Assembly (NCBI GenBank): GCA_007449985.2 | Contig: VIIQ02000084.1 | Span: forward strand, 38,917-102,916 | Length of the DNA stretch: 64,000 bases | Direction of reading: 5' to 3' | From: Desmodesmus armatus | Taxonomy: Eukaryota; Chlorophyta; Chlorophyceae; Sphaeropleales; Scenedesmaceae | Shown here: one piece after another, positions 46,801-56,323 of the stretch | How the letters are laid out: every line of letters begins with the position of its first letter | Numbering within the stretch: position 1 is the first letter of the stretch | Notes under the pieces: generated by a model | What the model saw: the letters and a program-made list of their open reading frames with translations, nothing else | Told to the model about the DNA's origin: nothing | Database searches by the model: none | Translations under genes and position numbers: made by a program

Positions 46801-48671
46801 TCCTCAAACTGTGTGATGTCCTCACTCACAAACTGCAGCACCATGCAGGATATCTCAGCCTGCAGGACAGAGCGCAACACAACATTTGGAAGAGTCAGAA
46901 AGCAACTTGCTTGGTTCCTCTGCTGCTGACGCCAACAGCTGGTGCACCCATGCGCCCCACCCACACTGAACACACCGCCAGTGCGCTGTAAGTGCTTGAA
47001 GACAGCGCCCCTTCCGTCCCCCACGCAACCACAATCACACCACTCGCCCGCTGAAACAGCAAACAACCTGCATCGGTCCTTCTGCTGCTGCCGCCATGAG
47101 CTGCTGCACGCATCCCCCCAACACACTCAACACCACACCGCCCTGCCCCCCCCCCCCACCCTGCCCCTCCCCTTGAAAGGGGACACAAAATAAGGCTGCT
47201 GACCTGCATTGGTCCCTCCGCTGCTGAGGCCACCAGCTGCGGCAGCAGGGCGCTGTATGTCTCTGGCCCCTGCTGCCGGGTGACTGCTGCCAGCAGCAGC
47301 GCTGCCTTGGACTTGAGGGGCCAGGCAGCCTGCTGCCCCAAGTGACCCACTGCAACAGCATGGATCACACATACAGCAGTACAGGGCAAGACCAGACCTT
47401 GCTGATGCTGCACATAGACAACAGCATGGTGGCCAAGATGATCTCCTAGACAAACCTGGACAAACGGAACACTTACCAGGTATCTGCAAGTACTGTTTAG
47501 GGTGGTTGTAGCCACCAATGTCTGCAAGTACTGTTTAGGGTGGTTGTAAAGTGCAGCTACTGCCAATAAATGACTGCATTGTGGGATGCGGACTGCAACG
47601 CACCATACTGCACGGCAACGCAATGCACCGACAATTGTCACAACGCCCAGTGCTGTCACAACTGTCCACAAGTGTGCAGAGTGGCTGCTGCTGCTGCTGC
47701 TGCTGCGGGGGCTTTCAACTGCACGCACCATCCTTCATGTGCTGGTATGCCAGCTGAGTGATCTTCTGCTGCTCATCTGCTGACAGCTCTGTCCACCTGT
47801 TGCGGACCTGCAGTGATAGGCAACCACACAACAACGGTGCTCAGGACTGTCATCCTGGCAAGAAACACTGTGTGCTGCTGACTGGCGCACTGCATACATT
47901 TGCGGTGTGCAGTACTTGCGCGCTACGGTGTGGACACGTGCATACTGGGCATACTAGCCAACGTCCCATGTGACCTGTACATGTTGGCAACCGGCATTGG
48001 CTGGCGCAATTGCATTCGTTCCTGCTGCCCCCCTGCGCACACCATTTGCAATATGGCTGCTGTTGAACAGCTGTAAGGCTGCTTCTACACTGCCATTTGG
48101 CTACAGCAATCAACAACCGAGCCAGAGACCAAGGCTGTCAGTGCATGTCACGCGTTCACTCTTTGCCCTTTCAAAATTGATTTGAAGCTGCTGTGTGGCC
48201 TGAAGACCGTGATGTCTCTGCGTATCATACACTGACACCATCTAACAGTGCAGCATCAGCTGCCAGCTGGCCTTGCTGCCGATCTCATGCATGTGTTCCT
48301 GTGCATGCACTCATTCATGCCTGGCCCCACCTACCAGTATGTGCAGGAGCGTGTAGGCCGACATCTGCACCTCCAAAGCATACTGCGTGTCTGTAAGAAC
48401 AGCTGCTGCCTGAACAGTCGAGTGGATCTCGCCATGCTTCAGCTGAGGTAGGTTGGTGCCAACAGCAGTTACAACAGATCAAGGCAGCAGTGGGGACGGA
48501 ACGTCAACACGGACAGTGCCATAAATTAAGCACAAAGTATGAATGATTGATGTGAAGACCTACCTGCTCAAAAAACTGCACAGCCTCGGCACGGCGCTGG
48601 GCAGCCGCGTTGGGATCAACTTGGACTGCTGTTGCCTGGATGATTGACTGCACAAGAGCCTGTGCGTCCAT
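30387..48671 (-). CDS. XPO5: Exportin-5 / HASTY homologue (karyopherin-beta)
   Basis: Exons read by eye: 48671-48564, 48442-48335, 47807-47729, 47349-47204, 46859-46793, 46318-46239, 45970-45755, 44681-44553, 44334-44209, 43372-43145, 42901-42776, 42521-42381, 41917-41720, 38181-37993, 37528-37415, 36441-36367, 35975-35842, 35541-35313, 35027-34910, 34161-33447, perhaps 33114-33058, then 32828-32735, 31828-31706, 31261-31173 and 30547-30387. Phases match at nearly all joins; total about 1260 residues, close to XPO5. Family landmarks in order: RRAEAVQFFEQ; VRNRWTELSADEQQKITQLA; FVSEDITQFEE; FVEWSPLTRLVNSGVIEACG followed by FFLGVPDFRAAA; AAGQLREGEK; LLPVLSKLLPHMHERLGAKW; EEVVEETLLREMTREYM; VLLKLPHVNAQ. 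Exportin-5 carries pre-miRNA-type and other structured RNAs out of the nucleus with RanGTP; in plants HASTY. Two one-base frame breaks sit at G/C homopolymers (near 33490 and 31201-31206). The joins around 33100 are unresolved. Confidence 0.88.
30640..30797. repeat. Foldback / hairpin in the last XPO5 intron
   Basis: Two arms of about 75 nt pair almost completely. A 39-bp stem is perfect (TACAAAAGGCAGGTGAAGCA and onward on the left, 30655-30693). The outer 8 bp (GTTGACAG/CTGTCAAC) and inner GAGCAATTCA also pair, leaving a loop of roughly 8-10 nt near 30714-30723. The substitutions between arms are all transitions, apart from a 1-nt offset near the loop. Could be a foldback MITE or a small-RNA hairpin precursor. 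Confidence 0.85.
31567..31665 (-). repeat. Extra 3' copy of the XPO5 exon 31828-31706
   Basis: Encodes WLPRGERIRDVLRKLPLVNA followed by a GT donor, matching WLPRSEPIREVLLKLPHVNA of the real exon. Lacks the exon's 5' half. Confidence 0.75.
31925..32200 (-). repeat. Extra 5' copies of the XPO5 exon 31828-31706
   Basis: The exon start VSSITIQADVL recurs at about 31968-31935 (VSSITMQADVL) and 32075-32043 (VSSITIQADVL), with a decayed form near 32190-32160. Spacing is 110-120 bp, with CAG-repeat tracts between copies. Confidence 0.75.
32330..32650 (-). repeat. Extra 3' copies of the XPO5 exon 32828-32735
   Basis: LLLPHILQAAMLSAVQ is repeated near 32650-32603 and, as LLLPHILQAAMLWAIQ, near 32500-32453. 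A decayed copy lies near 32355-32325. Each is followed by a GT donor and long G/C tracts. Confidence 0.75.
33175..33315 (-). repeat. Second copy of the 3' end of the large XPO5 exon
   Basis: Encodes ESVIETLWQYDTGAMHALMG, continues in frame through LAVCWQGDEDLH and ends at GTGAGT. The first copy (33585-33447) has one G fewer and is frameshifted, so this copy is the one that preserves the reading frame. Confidence 0.7.
34250..34585 (-). repeat. Two extra 5' copies of the large XPO5 exon
   Basis: The exon start GANLPALRHWLKSIRESTYL (from 34161) recurs from about 34340 and about 34582 (GANLPVLLHWLKSIQEPTYL), each with an acceptor and about 90 bp of the exon. ORFs over this block are chimeras of these copies. 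Confidence 0.75.
36953..37250 (-). repeat. Extra 3' copies of the XPO5 exon 37528-37415 (229-bp period)
   Basis: The exon end QVEQLWAAGQLREGEK plus flanking intron is repeated nearly perfectly at 37183 and again at 36953. Near-identity over 229 bp suggests a recent event. Confidence 0.85.
37755..37860 (-). repeat. Extra 3' copy of the XPO5 exon 38181-37993
   Basis: Encodes LEQNGQLPPPAKVTWRWKEE and continues to ISMAK before a GTGGGG donor. It repeats the 3' half of the exon only. Confidence 0.75.
38305..39103 (-). repeat. Four extra 5' copies of the XPO5 exon 38181-37993
   Basis: HARALESFARLMPHAPEQLV and the following ~40 codons recur with starts near 38403, 38643, 38864 and 39103 (period 220-240 bp). 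Each is preceded by a TGCAG acceptor and followed by diverged purine-rich intron sequence. Confidence 0.8.
39272..41700 (-). repeat. Array of the 3' half of XPO5 exon 41917-41720 (about 254-bp period)
   Basis: Copies of GPGFKDSLVGLLQPVLGLRY followed by SDPVMVAL and a GTGAGT donor end at about 41472, 41003, 40748, 40497, 40243, 39990, 39735, 39482 and 39272, plus the parental exon at 41720. The seven between 39482 and 41003 are nearly identical, 251-255 bp apart; those at the ends are more diverged. Each unit includes a C-rich tract that varies in length. None has the 5' half of the exon. Confidence 0.9.
41184..41291. repeat. Inverted copy within the exon array (45-bp arms)
   Basis: The left arm (41184-41228, containing CCTGTCATGGTGTTTGCC) is the near-perfect reverse complement of the right arm (41247-41291). 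The loop is 18 nt. The right arm is in the array's normal orientation, so the left arm is an inverted duplication of it. Confidence 0.85.
42017..42107 (-). repeat. Partial extra copy of the 5' half of XPO5 exon 41917-41720
   Basis: Encodes AASAQQHLRGQIALETAVIL, matching AASAQQQLSRGQMALETAVI of the used exon, then diverges. Confidence 0.7.
43456..43640 (-). repeat. Two truncated copies of XPO5 exon 43372-43145
   Basis: MLEFLRHPHLPLATAALTFW recurs from about 43637 and 43526 (period ~110-150 bp), each after an AG acceptor. Only the third copy (43372) continues through the long Ser/Gln-rich part to a donor. Confidence 0.8.
43900..44200. repeat. (CTGTA)n-like microsatellite and partial exon copy in XPO5
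   Basis: Two blocks of CTGTACTGCACTGTACTG-type repeats flank 44015-44090. That segment repeats the end of exon 44334-44209 (QKQHSILKY before GTGAGT) with its 5' part deleted. Confidence 0.7.
44748..44808 (-). repeat. Partial extra copy of XPO5 exon 44681-44553
   Basis: Encodes LIARKAGGQDPGEIAAVG, matching LIARKAGGKDPDEIAAVG, then diverges; it begins after a TGCAG acceptor. Confidence 0.75.
45260..45640 (-). repeat. Two extra 3' copies of XPO5 exon 45970-45755
   Basis: FVEWSPLTRLVNSGVIEACG and flanks recur at about 45632-45481 (ending CKQ before a G-run donor) and, more decayed, at about 45385-45260. Long C tracts (45465-45479; 45643-45667) separate the copies. Confidence 0.8.
46380..46700. 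repeat. CACT-type tetranucleotide microsatellite in XPO5 intron
   Basis: Runs of CACTCACTCACT / CAGTCAGTCAGT words, together with a partial duplication of TTGACAGGGCTGACAGG-like sequence. No coding role seen. Confidence 0.6.
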
Positions 48672-49746
48672 GGTTGATGCTAAAATACAGATATGCCACT
48701 ATGGCATCTTATATGCAACCTCGACAGTGAAACTTGCGATGGCTGACAAGGCTTGCTGCTGCTTGGACCTGGCAATGCAGACTGGTGGGCCCAACTTCCA
48801 AGTAGTCTGGACAGTGCAAAGGCTGTACAAAATACTGGTGATAATAGGAGCAGGACCAGAGTTTGGATTGTCGGTGGCAGCTTGCAAGGATGACATTACA
48901 TAAGCACCCAACCACCTCAACCGACCCTCAACTGCAGTGTCATGTCATGTGGGGAGTGTGATGTACATGGACTATCTTTGCACATGATCCCTGATGACAA
49001 AACAAGACTTGTCCTGCCACGTAGACACCTTTTGCAGAGGAGCAGATCATGTCGTAGTAAGATCGCAGAGGCTGAAGCTGCCGTGTCTGTCAAATGACAA
49101 GAAGTGGTTGGTGATGCATATGCATGTGCAGCTGAAGCTGAAGCTAGACGAGTTTCGGGGCCCCCCAAACCCTTCACTCACAGGAGCAAATCATGCGAAC
49201 ATTCGCCAGGCTATGAGCACATTCACCAGGCCAACTTGGCACAGCTCGCGGTGCAGTCCTGATTACACTTTGAGCTGATGCAACATGCACAGTTTCCTCA
49301 CAATCCATACAGCCCACAACCAGGCTGAGTGGCGACAACAAATGCAGCAGCAAAAGCACCTTGCTGCAATGCTGCTGCTCACTGCTGCGAAGCGCTCAGC
49401 CCTTACTACAAAGATGGGGGCTGCCGCCACTGCTGCAGCAAACCACAGACGTAACACCTGTAACACCACAACTGCCGACCACATACCACAGCCTCTCCCT
49501 AGATGCACCAAGACTTGGCACGCCACCTCTGCTGCTGAAAGCAACACCATCGAAACAGCACCGCCAAAACGATAAACGGTTTCCTACTGCTGCTGCTGCT
49601 GCTGCGAGCCTTCTTGGTGTGCACAGTTGCGACGCCACCGCCACCGCTGCTGAGGCTGCTGCACTGACAGCCCTCCCACGGCACCTCCTATTCAAGCTGC
49701 TGCCCCCTGCCAGCTGGCGCCACTGCTGCTCGGCTCGGCCTGCTAC
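48672..49746. other. Intergenic: XPO5 upstream region
   Basis: Lies upstream of the XPO5 start and downstream of the EMSY-like gene. No clear gene. CTG/CAG-rich ORFs at 49263-49760 are open in several frames and lack domain or splice support. Confidence 0.4.
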
Positions 49747-50101
49747 CCTCAGTATGCTGTGATCTGCCCGCACCAGCTCCTCACATTGCTGTCGTGCTAT
49801 GACTCCATCTAAGACCCGCTCTGTCCGATGCAACCCAATGCAACCCAAAAGACACGACTGCTGCTGCTGCTGCAGCACCAACTGCTGCTGTCTCTCGTCC
49901 CCTACTCAGTGCGCGGTGATCTGGTGCGGCAGCGCCTCCCGCTGGGGCAGAGAGCTTCGCCAACCAGGCCTGCACCCTGCAGCTCTGCAACTTAGACAAG
50001 GCTGCCGCTGCCGCTGCTACTGAGACACTCAGTGTGCGACTCAGTGTGCGGTAATCTGCCGCACCAGCTCCTCCCGCTCCATGACGCTGCGGCTGAGTCT
50101 C
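49747..50101 (-). repeat. Degenerate copies of the EMSY-like terminal exon
   Basis: The end of the real last exon (CAGTGTGCGGTGATCTGC at its stop side) is repeated at 50040-50101 and, progressively more decayed, near 49906-49985 and 49747-49800. All are in the same orientation downstream of the true stop codon. Confidence 0.7.
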
Positions 50102-50240
50102 ATCAACCAGCCCTGCCCCCCCCCCCCCCCCCCCCCACCCCCACCCGCGCCGCCGCTAAGCCGAAGTGACACAGCTGCAGCAACTGCACCCCCTGGCGCT
50201 GCTGCTGCTGCTCTCGCTTCTGTATAGAAGCAAGAAGATC

Positions 50241-53200
50241 TCAGTGTGCGGTGATCTGCCGCACCAGCTCCTCCCGCTCCATCACGCTGCGGCTGAGTGC
50301 CTCATCCACAAGGCCTGCACCCTCAAGCTCTGCCATGATGGCCCGCTCACGCTTGCTGATAGCTGTCAGCATGTTGCACAGCTCTGGCAGATCCGCGACA
50401 GCCAAGCGCGCCTCCAGCGCTTGCTGCAAAAACACAACGCAGACACAAAAAGGCAGGAAGGCAGTTGCAACAATGCAGATGGTGTGAAATTGAATGCACT
50501 CAACACTGCTCGATGACAAACAAAGCAACTGCAGGAAGCTGTCAGGGCAGTGAAGACATGTGGTCATATAGGTTCATGTTTGTCCACCACCCCCGCCCAC
50601 TGTCGGCCACACAATAGTCTGTCGGTGTGTAAGCTGTCCCTATGATTCCTGCTGCCGGCTTGGACACCCCCTCCCCCAGTGCTCAAAAATTAGCGACAAC
50701 CCCAAACCCGACACCTAGTAAACACACCTGGTTGTATGGTGCTGTGCCCAGCCGCCCACCGCCGCCGCCACCACCGCCCCCTCCCGACGGCCGCACAGTG
50801 GTCTTTGGCCGTGACTTCTGCCCCGACACCCCTCCTGCTGATTTTGAGCCCCCCGGCCGTGGTGGCGCTGCTGCTCCTCCACCGTAGCTGCTGCGTGGGC
50901 GTGCTGCTGGTGGGGGCATGGCAGGCACTGCTGGGGTAAGGGGGACACGTAGCCCGGGTGAGGACCCAGATCCTGCAGCAAATAGGTTGGTAGACGTGCA
51001 CAACAATATGGTGTTAGCAGCAAGCTTTTGCATGCCTCTGCTGACACACCCTGACCCATGCTAACACACCTAGTATGCGTCAGGGTACTCCACCAGCGGC
51101 AATGGCTCACAGGACCCGCCCATCCCAAACACACACAACATAATCTCTATGCCAAACCCAGTGTCCTCTATTCCAAACACACAACCTGCCTCAGGGCACC
51201 ACCCACCCCACCCCACCCCCCAAACACCGACATGTACCTGGTGGATGCAACACAACACAAACCTGGTATGCGTCAGGGTACTCCACCAGCGGCAGTGGCT
51301 CACAGGCCTTATTTCCCCCCCCCCCCCCCAACACACACACATCCTACATGCCAAACCCAGTATCCCCTATGCCAAACACACACCCTGCCTCAGGGTACTC
51401 CCCCCCCCCCCTCACACACACATACACAGACGGATCCTGGTGAGCATGCATGAAAGTACATGTACTTCCTCTGCTGCCACACCTGGTATGCATCAGGGTA
51501 CTCCACCAGCGGCAGTGGCTCGCAGGCCTCGTCTGCAGTGCCCATGCTGACCAGCACCACGTGCGTCTGGTCTGCAGGGTTGAAGTCCACGATCATGCCC
51601 TCCACTGTGCTGTCATCCTCCTGGATGATGTTGACACGCTTGCCAACCAGGCCGTGGGGGTCTGGTGTGTGTTTGTGTGTGTGTGGGGGGGGGGGGGGGA
51701 CAAGGCAGAGTGCATACACAGGGTGATGGGGGCGGTCAGTTCAACATGTGGCTCTCGAATGTGACTGTACCATGAACCCAGCTTGCGCAACAACCGAAGA
51801 AAGGGGGGTGAAGGGGAGGAGGTGTCGAAGTCAACAATCATGCCCTCCACTGTGCTGTCATCCTCCTGGATGATGTTGACACGCTTGCCTACAAGGCCGT
51901 GGGGCCTGGAGAGCACATTTGGGGGCAGCAGGGGCAAGGAATGCAGGTCCAGACGGGTCAAGACTGCCGAAAATAGGTACAACCAGAGCCAAGGTTGCAC
52001 AAAAGCGTGGCCATTGGGACTTGGAAGCAGGTGTGGTGGCTCCTTACCACCCAGCCCCGTGCAAGGCTCAGGGGCATTCAAGGCTTGACTTCTGATTATG
52101 TCAACATGTGTGACACACTGCAAATCAACCAGTCTGTTGGATAACATGATGTGCAGCCAGGATGAGATGCAGCCTACCTTCATGTGGCGCCTTGCGGTTG
52201 GGCAGGCCATATGTGGGGATGGGTGGGGGAGGGGGTGGGGCCGGTGCCACATAGCCGCCATCACTCACACGCGGCCGCGGCCGGCTGCTAGCAGCTGCTG
52301 GCTTTGCCTTGGTGGACGCTGGTGCTGGTGTGGTGCGCTGCTTCTTGGCTGGCGGTGGTGCCCCACTGATGGCACACACCTCTGGGTCAGCCTTGATCTG
52401 ATCCATGTATTGCTGCAGGGTGCAGGATGGTGGAGACACATGACACACAGCAGATCATGAGCTCAGCAAGGATGGCAGGAACAGGTTTTCAACAGGCCTG
52501 CTTCGCACTGCACTGCGGTGCTGACGCATGTGGCGCGCACAGAACAGTTACATGTCATCAGGCCACATTGACCAGTCTGCATGTCTCACACAAAAACCCT
52601 GTGTCTCGTGAGGAGTGTGTGCAGCACCAAGTGGGGGAGCTGCCTCTGTGTTGCACGTCACACCACCTGTCCTGCCCTGTCAAACTGGGCAGGCCTGCTA
52701 GCCAAAAGGCTGCCGAATGGATCATAAAGCTGACCACACGATATGTAACTGATATCCTGAACCAGGGTCAGCAGTTGCAGCTGCCAAGCAGTAACAGTAT
52801 CCTTGACCTGAGGACGTCGACTGCTGAACAATTACATGCTTCTGGACGGCCTCATACAGAACTGGCAAGTGTGCTGATCAGCAGCAACCCCCATCAACTG
52901 CAGGCCAACATCCACAACACAGCCCCCCTGTTCCCCCAGTTTGACAGGGCATACCAACACGGCTGCACCAGCAGTCATAAGCACTACGCATTGACTGCTG
53001 ACCCGAGGCACACTGCTACAACATGTCACCCTGATGCTGTCTGCTCGAACTTGTTGTGACCTGCTCCTCCTAAAACCCTCTTCCCCACCCCAGCCTGCAG
53101 GTACCTCCCCCCCCCCCCCCCCCCCCGCCCCCCCTCAACACCCTCCGCAAAAGAAAACCGGCCGTGCTGGTGCTGTTCCTCACCTTGTGCATGTCATCAG

Positions 53201-53547
53201 ACACTCCCATAAGCTTACGCAGCTGTGCCATGTGCCCCATAACGCTCTGCACAGCACACAGGGGCACGCAGCGTCAGCACAGCACCTGCACCCTGCCTGT
53301 GCTGCGTCGAACGGTTCCTGCTGCGAGTGCTGAACACATTGCTGAACAGCCTTGGCTGCATGTGCTGCACACGCCGCTGAACCGCCACCCACTCTCTGAT
53401 GTGGCTGTAATGTTGAAGCCAGATTCACTAATAACAGCAGCTGGTGCTGTGTGGGAAGGTGCTTACCCAGTTGGCTTGGTTTCCCGCCACCACAGTCCTG
53501 AGGACGACATAGTATGCCTCCTCAGAGGTGACCTGTGCTTGGCTCAT
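50241..53547 (-). CDS. EML: EMSY-LIKE protein: ENT domain + Tudor/Agenet domain
   Basis: Exons: 53547-53467 (ATG in CAACAATGAGC), 53246-53184, 52412-52178, 51661-51483, about 50978-50729, and 50423-50241 (TGA). Exons 1-3 spell an ENT domain: EEAYYVVLRTVVAG, W, LRKLMGVSDDMHK, MDQIKADPEV. This matches the EAY-x-x-VLR...LRKEL-x-VSD-x-EH...V-N-x-D pattern of EMSY. A basic Pro/Ala linker (PAKKQRTTPA) is a likely nuclear localisation signal. Exon 4 is a Tudor/Agenet module (GLVGKRVNIIQEDDSTVEGM, VDFNPADQTHVVLV, PLPLVEY) as in plant EML chromatin readers. A Gly/Arg-rich linker follows. The last exon is a predicted coiled coil (ELCNMLTAISKRERAIMAEL). The exon 4 to 5 join does not agree in phase, so a small exon or another site is missing there. 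Confidence 0.8.
51069..51311 (-). repeat. Two extra 3' copies of the EMSY-like Tudor exon end
   Basis: CEPLPLVEYPDAYQ is repeated at about 51311-51261 and 51115-51069 (the latter ends in TAG instead of CAG). Both lie downstream of the used exon end at 51483, separated by CACACA-rich sequence. Confidence 0.75.
51833..51918 (-). repeat. Extra 5' copy of the EMSY-like Tudor exon
   Basis: Encodes HGLVGKRVNIIQEDDSTVEG and MIVDF almost identically to 51661-51583, then diverges. Its acceptor would put the sequence out of phase, so it is probably not used. Confidence 0.75.
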
Positions 53548-53978
53548 TGTTGGGCTACTGCTGCTGCTGTTGTCAGGGCAGGAGCAGGGTGGCCTGCCCT
53601 GCCACCCCTATGGGTGGCCGAGGAGTGTGGTGTGGCGAACCAAACACGTTTGTGAAGCTGCACAGATACGGTGACTGAATAATGATGGCTCCACACAGAA
53701 CTGATGGGTGGGCAACCTTGGTGTTGTGGGGCTGTGGGGAGAAAGGAACAGACTGATATTGGATGATGAAGCTCGGTCTCAAGAAACACAAGACACTGGT
53801 TGGGTGAACAGTACTCGTTTAGGCAGACAGACTGGCAGTGTGAGGATGGCTCATGAGCCCCAAACCCGACTTTTGACTTACTTGCGCGGTGCAATACTGG
53901 GTCTTTGCCGCAGAAAGACTATATGATGTTTTGTCTGCAACATCACGGGCCACACTCACCCAATAGTTGTTCCCCACC
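53548..53978. promoter_or_regulatory. Shared divergent promoter region (EML / RRM gene)
   Basis: 431 bp separates the two start codons, which point away from each other. No TATA box is obvious. Contains GGTGGCC/GGCCACC-type GC words. Assigned as a bidirectional promoter from arrangement alone. Confidence 0.5.
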
Positions 53979-56323
53979 ATGCCCCCACTGAAGGCCCCCT
54001 CGTGTTCTGTGTTCTTCGGCAACCTGCACTCCAGCGTGACTGATAAGCACTTACTGGAGCTAGGAACTCAGGTGTGGCTTTGCAGGTCCACCCAGCGAGA
54101 CAGCTAGCCCCTCAGGCCTGACCTGGTTTATCAGCTGCTTCTGCTGCTGCTCCAACTCACTCTGTTGGACTGACACATGCCCCCCTTCATGGCTGTAGGC
54201 AGGGCCTGTGGTGCGAGCCAGCAAAGGAAAAGATGCTGCTTTCGGCTTTGTGGAGTATGCGGACGTGGTAAGCAGGGAGTCCGTCCCACACAACACCACC
54301 ACACCCCTTCACACCTCGCCTGGTCAGCTCTATCCCTGTGGTGTGCTGAGCATGCAGTCCTGCTGAGCCTTTCACGGACTCACTTCACCTGTTGCGTCAC
54401 CCCTTGCATGTGTGCTGAGCAGCTGGATGTGTGCTGGTGCTGCAGGAGAGCGCCATTTACTGTGTTGGGCTGTACCATGGCCTGCTCAAGCTGTTCAACC
54501 AGCCAGTCAGCGTCAACTTCTCGAACACTGTGAGTGGTTCCTGCTTTTGTGTGTGCACAGTGCCTGACATAGCGCTGTGGCTGTTGGATGCAGACAGGTC
54601 AGGTATCACAAGCTTCCAGCTGTTCCTGGCTGGCCGGGACTGTTTGTCCCCAGAGCCCCCCCCCCCCCCCCACCCCCCACCCCCCACCCCCCCACCCCAC
54701 CCCCCACCAGCCCTGGTTCATCTCCTAATATCAAACACACCGCCCTGCGCTCCCACATCATGCTGTCACACAGCCATAGGATGGCCATCCTTGCTTGCCT
54801 GGTGTCCAGAGCGCCGTTCAGCAGTGCGACCCCCTCTCAATGCCCCCCCCCCCCTCAACCACCCTCCAATGTTCCCCCCGCCCCCTCACTCGAACCACCC
54901 TCCGCTGTCGCCCATTCACCTCATGCTGCTCTGCTCTTTTGCTTGCAGCCTGTCGACCAGCTGAAGGCCACCGAGCAGCAGCTGATGGAGCGCTGCAGCA
55001 AACTCATCGACCTCACACTCACCAACAGCGCACAAGCAGGCGCGGGAGCGGTGAGCCGTAGTGCTGTCAGCCTTTCCTTGCTCAGCTTCCCTAGGCGTTT
55101 TAGGGTATCTTTTGGGTGGCGCTTACTCAGCTTGCAGGCTGAGTCCACAATGAAAGGGATGGCATGTGATCATGCTGTTTATGGCTTGCATCCTGTGGTG
55201 AAGATTATGTGGGGACACGCGCAGAGGGGGAAGGTGCTCTGCTCTGCTGTGCTGTGCTAAGGTGTTCAGTGAGCAGCGCTGCACCACCCATGTAACTGAT
55301 GCGCAATCCTATGATCCACACGCTGTGTCTATGTTGCGACTGTGTGTGCAGATGCGTCGTGGCGGGCGCGAGGCTGCTCGGTACACACCCTACGGGGATG
55401 CGCGGGCGCACAGAGAACAGCGAGCAGCGGGGCGGGCGCCAACCAGGTTCAACGATGACGACTATGAGTCGGCATACGGGGCGGCAGCTGCAGCTGCAGC
55501 AACAGCATTCACCGCAAGCGCGGCAGGGTATGCATGGCCGGCTGCTGCTGCGGCTGCTGCTGCGCCAGCACCACCTGGGCCTGATGCTGTTGCTGCCATG
55601 CAGGCGGCAGCAGCGGCGGCAGCAGCAGCAGCAGGGCTTGGTCAGCACTTGCAGGCAGCGCAGCAGCAGCAGCCGCATGCAGTGCCACAGCAGGTCCAGG
55701 TGCAAGTTGGGGGGTGGCAGGCTGCAGCAGCAGCTGCTCCTGCTGCTGCTGCTGCTGTGCAGGTGCTGCAGGCTCCGGCCAACGGCCATGTGGAAGTGGT
55801 CGTGCTGCAACAGCAGCAGCAGCCTGCGTACAACGAACAGCAGCAGCAGCAGCATTACGCCTACCAGCAGTGGCAGCAGCAGGCTCATGCGGTACAGCAG
55901 CAGCAGCCGGCGGCAGTGGCTGCTGCTCCAGTGTACCAGCAGCCGCAGCAGGCACAGCATGCGCAGCAGCAGTGGCACCAGCAGCAGCCGGCCCAGCAGC
56001 CACAGCAGCCTCAATACCACTACCATCAGCCCCAGCCTCAACAGCAGCAGCAGCAGCCCCCTCTGTACCAGCAGCCGCAGCAGCAGTACCAGCAGCAACA
56101 GCCGCAGCAGCAATACCAGCAGCAGGCTCAGGTGCAGTTTGTGCAGCCTGCAGCTGCACCTGCTTCAGGCTTTCAGTCCAGCCTGCCAGTTGCATCGCAG
56201 AGCCAGTATCAGGTGGTGCAGCAGCAGCAGCAGCAGCCGGCGGCTGTACAGCCTCAGCAATACCAGCAGTACCAGCAGCCGCAACAGGGTGGTGCTTGGT
56301 GGGGTGCCACTGGGGGCTACTGA
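53979..56323 (+). CDS. RRM RNA-binding protein, RBM7/SF3B4-like, with Gln/Ala-rich tail
   Basis: Exons 53979-54071, 54199-54267, 54446-54529, 54949-55050 and 55352-56323 join with all introns in phase 0, giving 439 residues. The ATG has a strong context (CCACCATGC). The RRM spans exons 1-3: RNP2 is VFFGNL, followed by SSVTDKHLLEL, AGPVV, RNP1 KGKDAAFGFVEY and PVSVNF. The phrase T-(D/E)-x-x-L-x-E-L...Q-AGPV is typical of RBM7, RBM11 and SF3B4. RBM7 is the RNA-binding subunit of the nuclear exosome targeting complex, SF3B4 a U2 snRNP subunit; which applies is not decided. After a short helix (ATEQQLMERCSKLIDL) and an Arg-rich patch (RRGGREAARYTPYGDARAH) the tail is about 270 residues of Ala/Gln/Tyr-Gln repeats, prion-like in composition. 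Confidence 0.8.
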
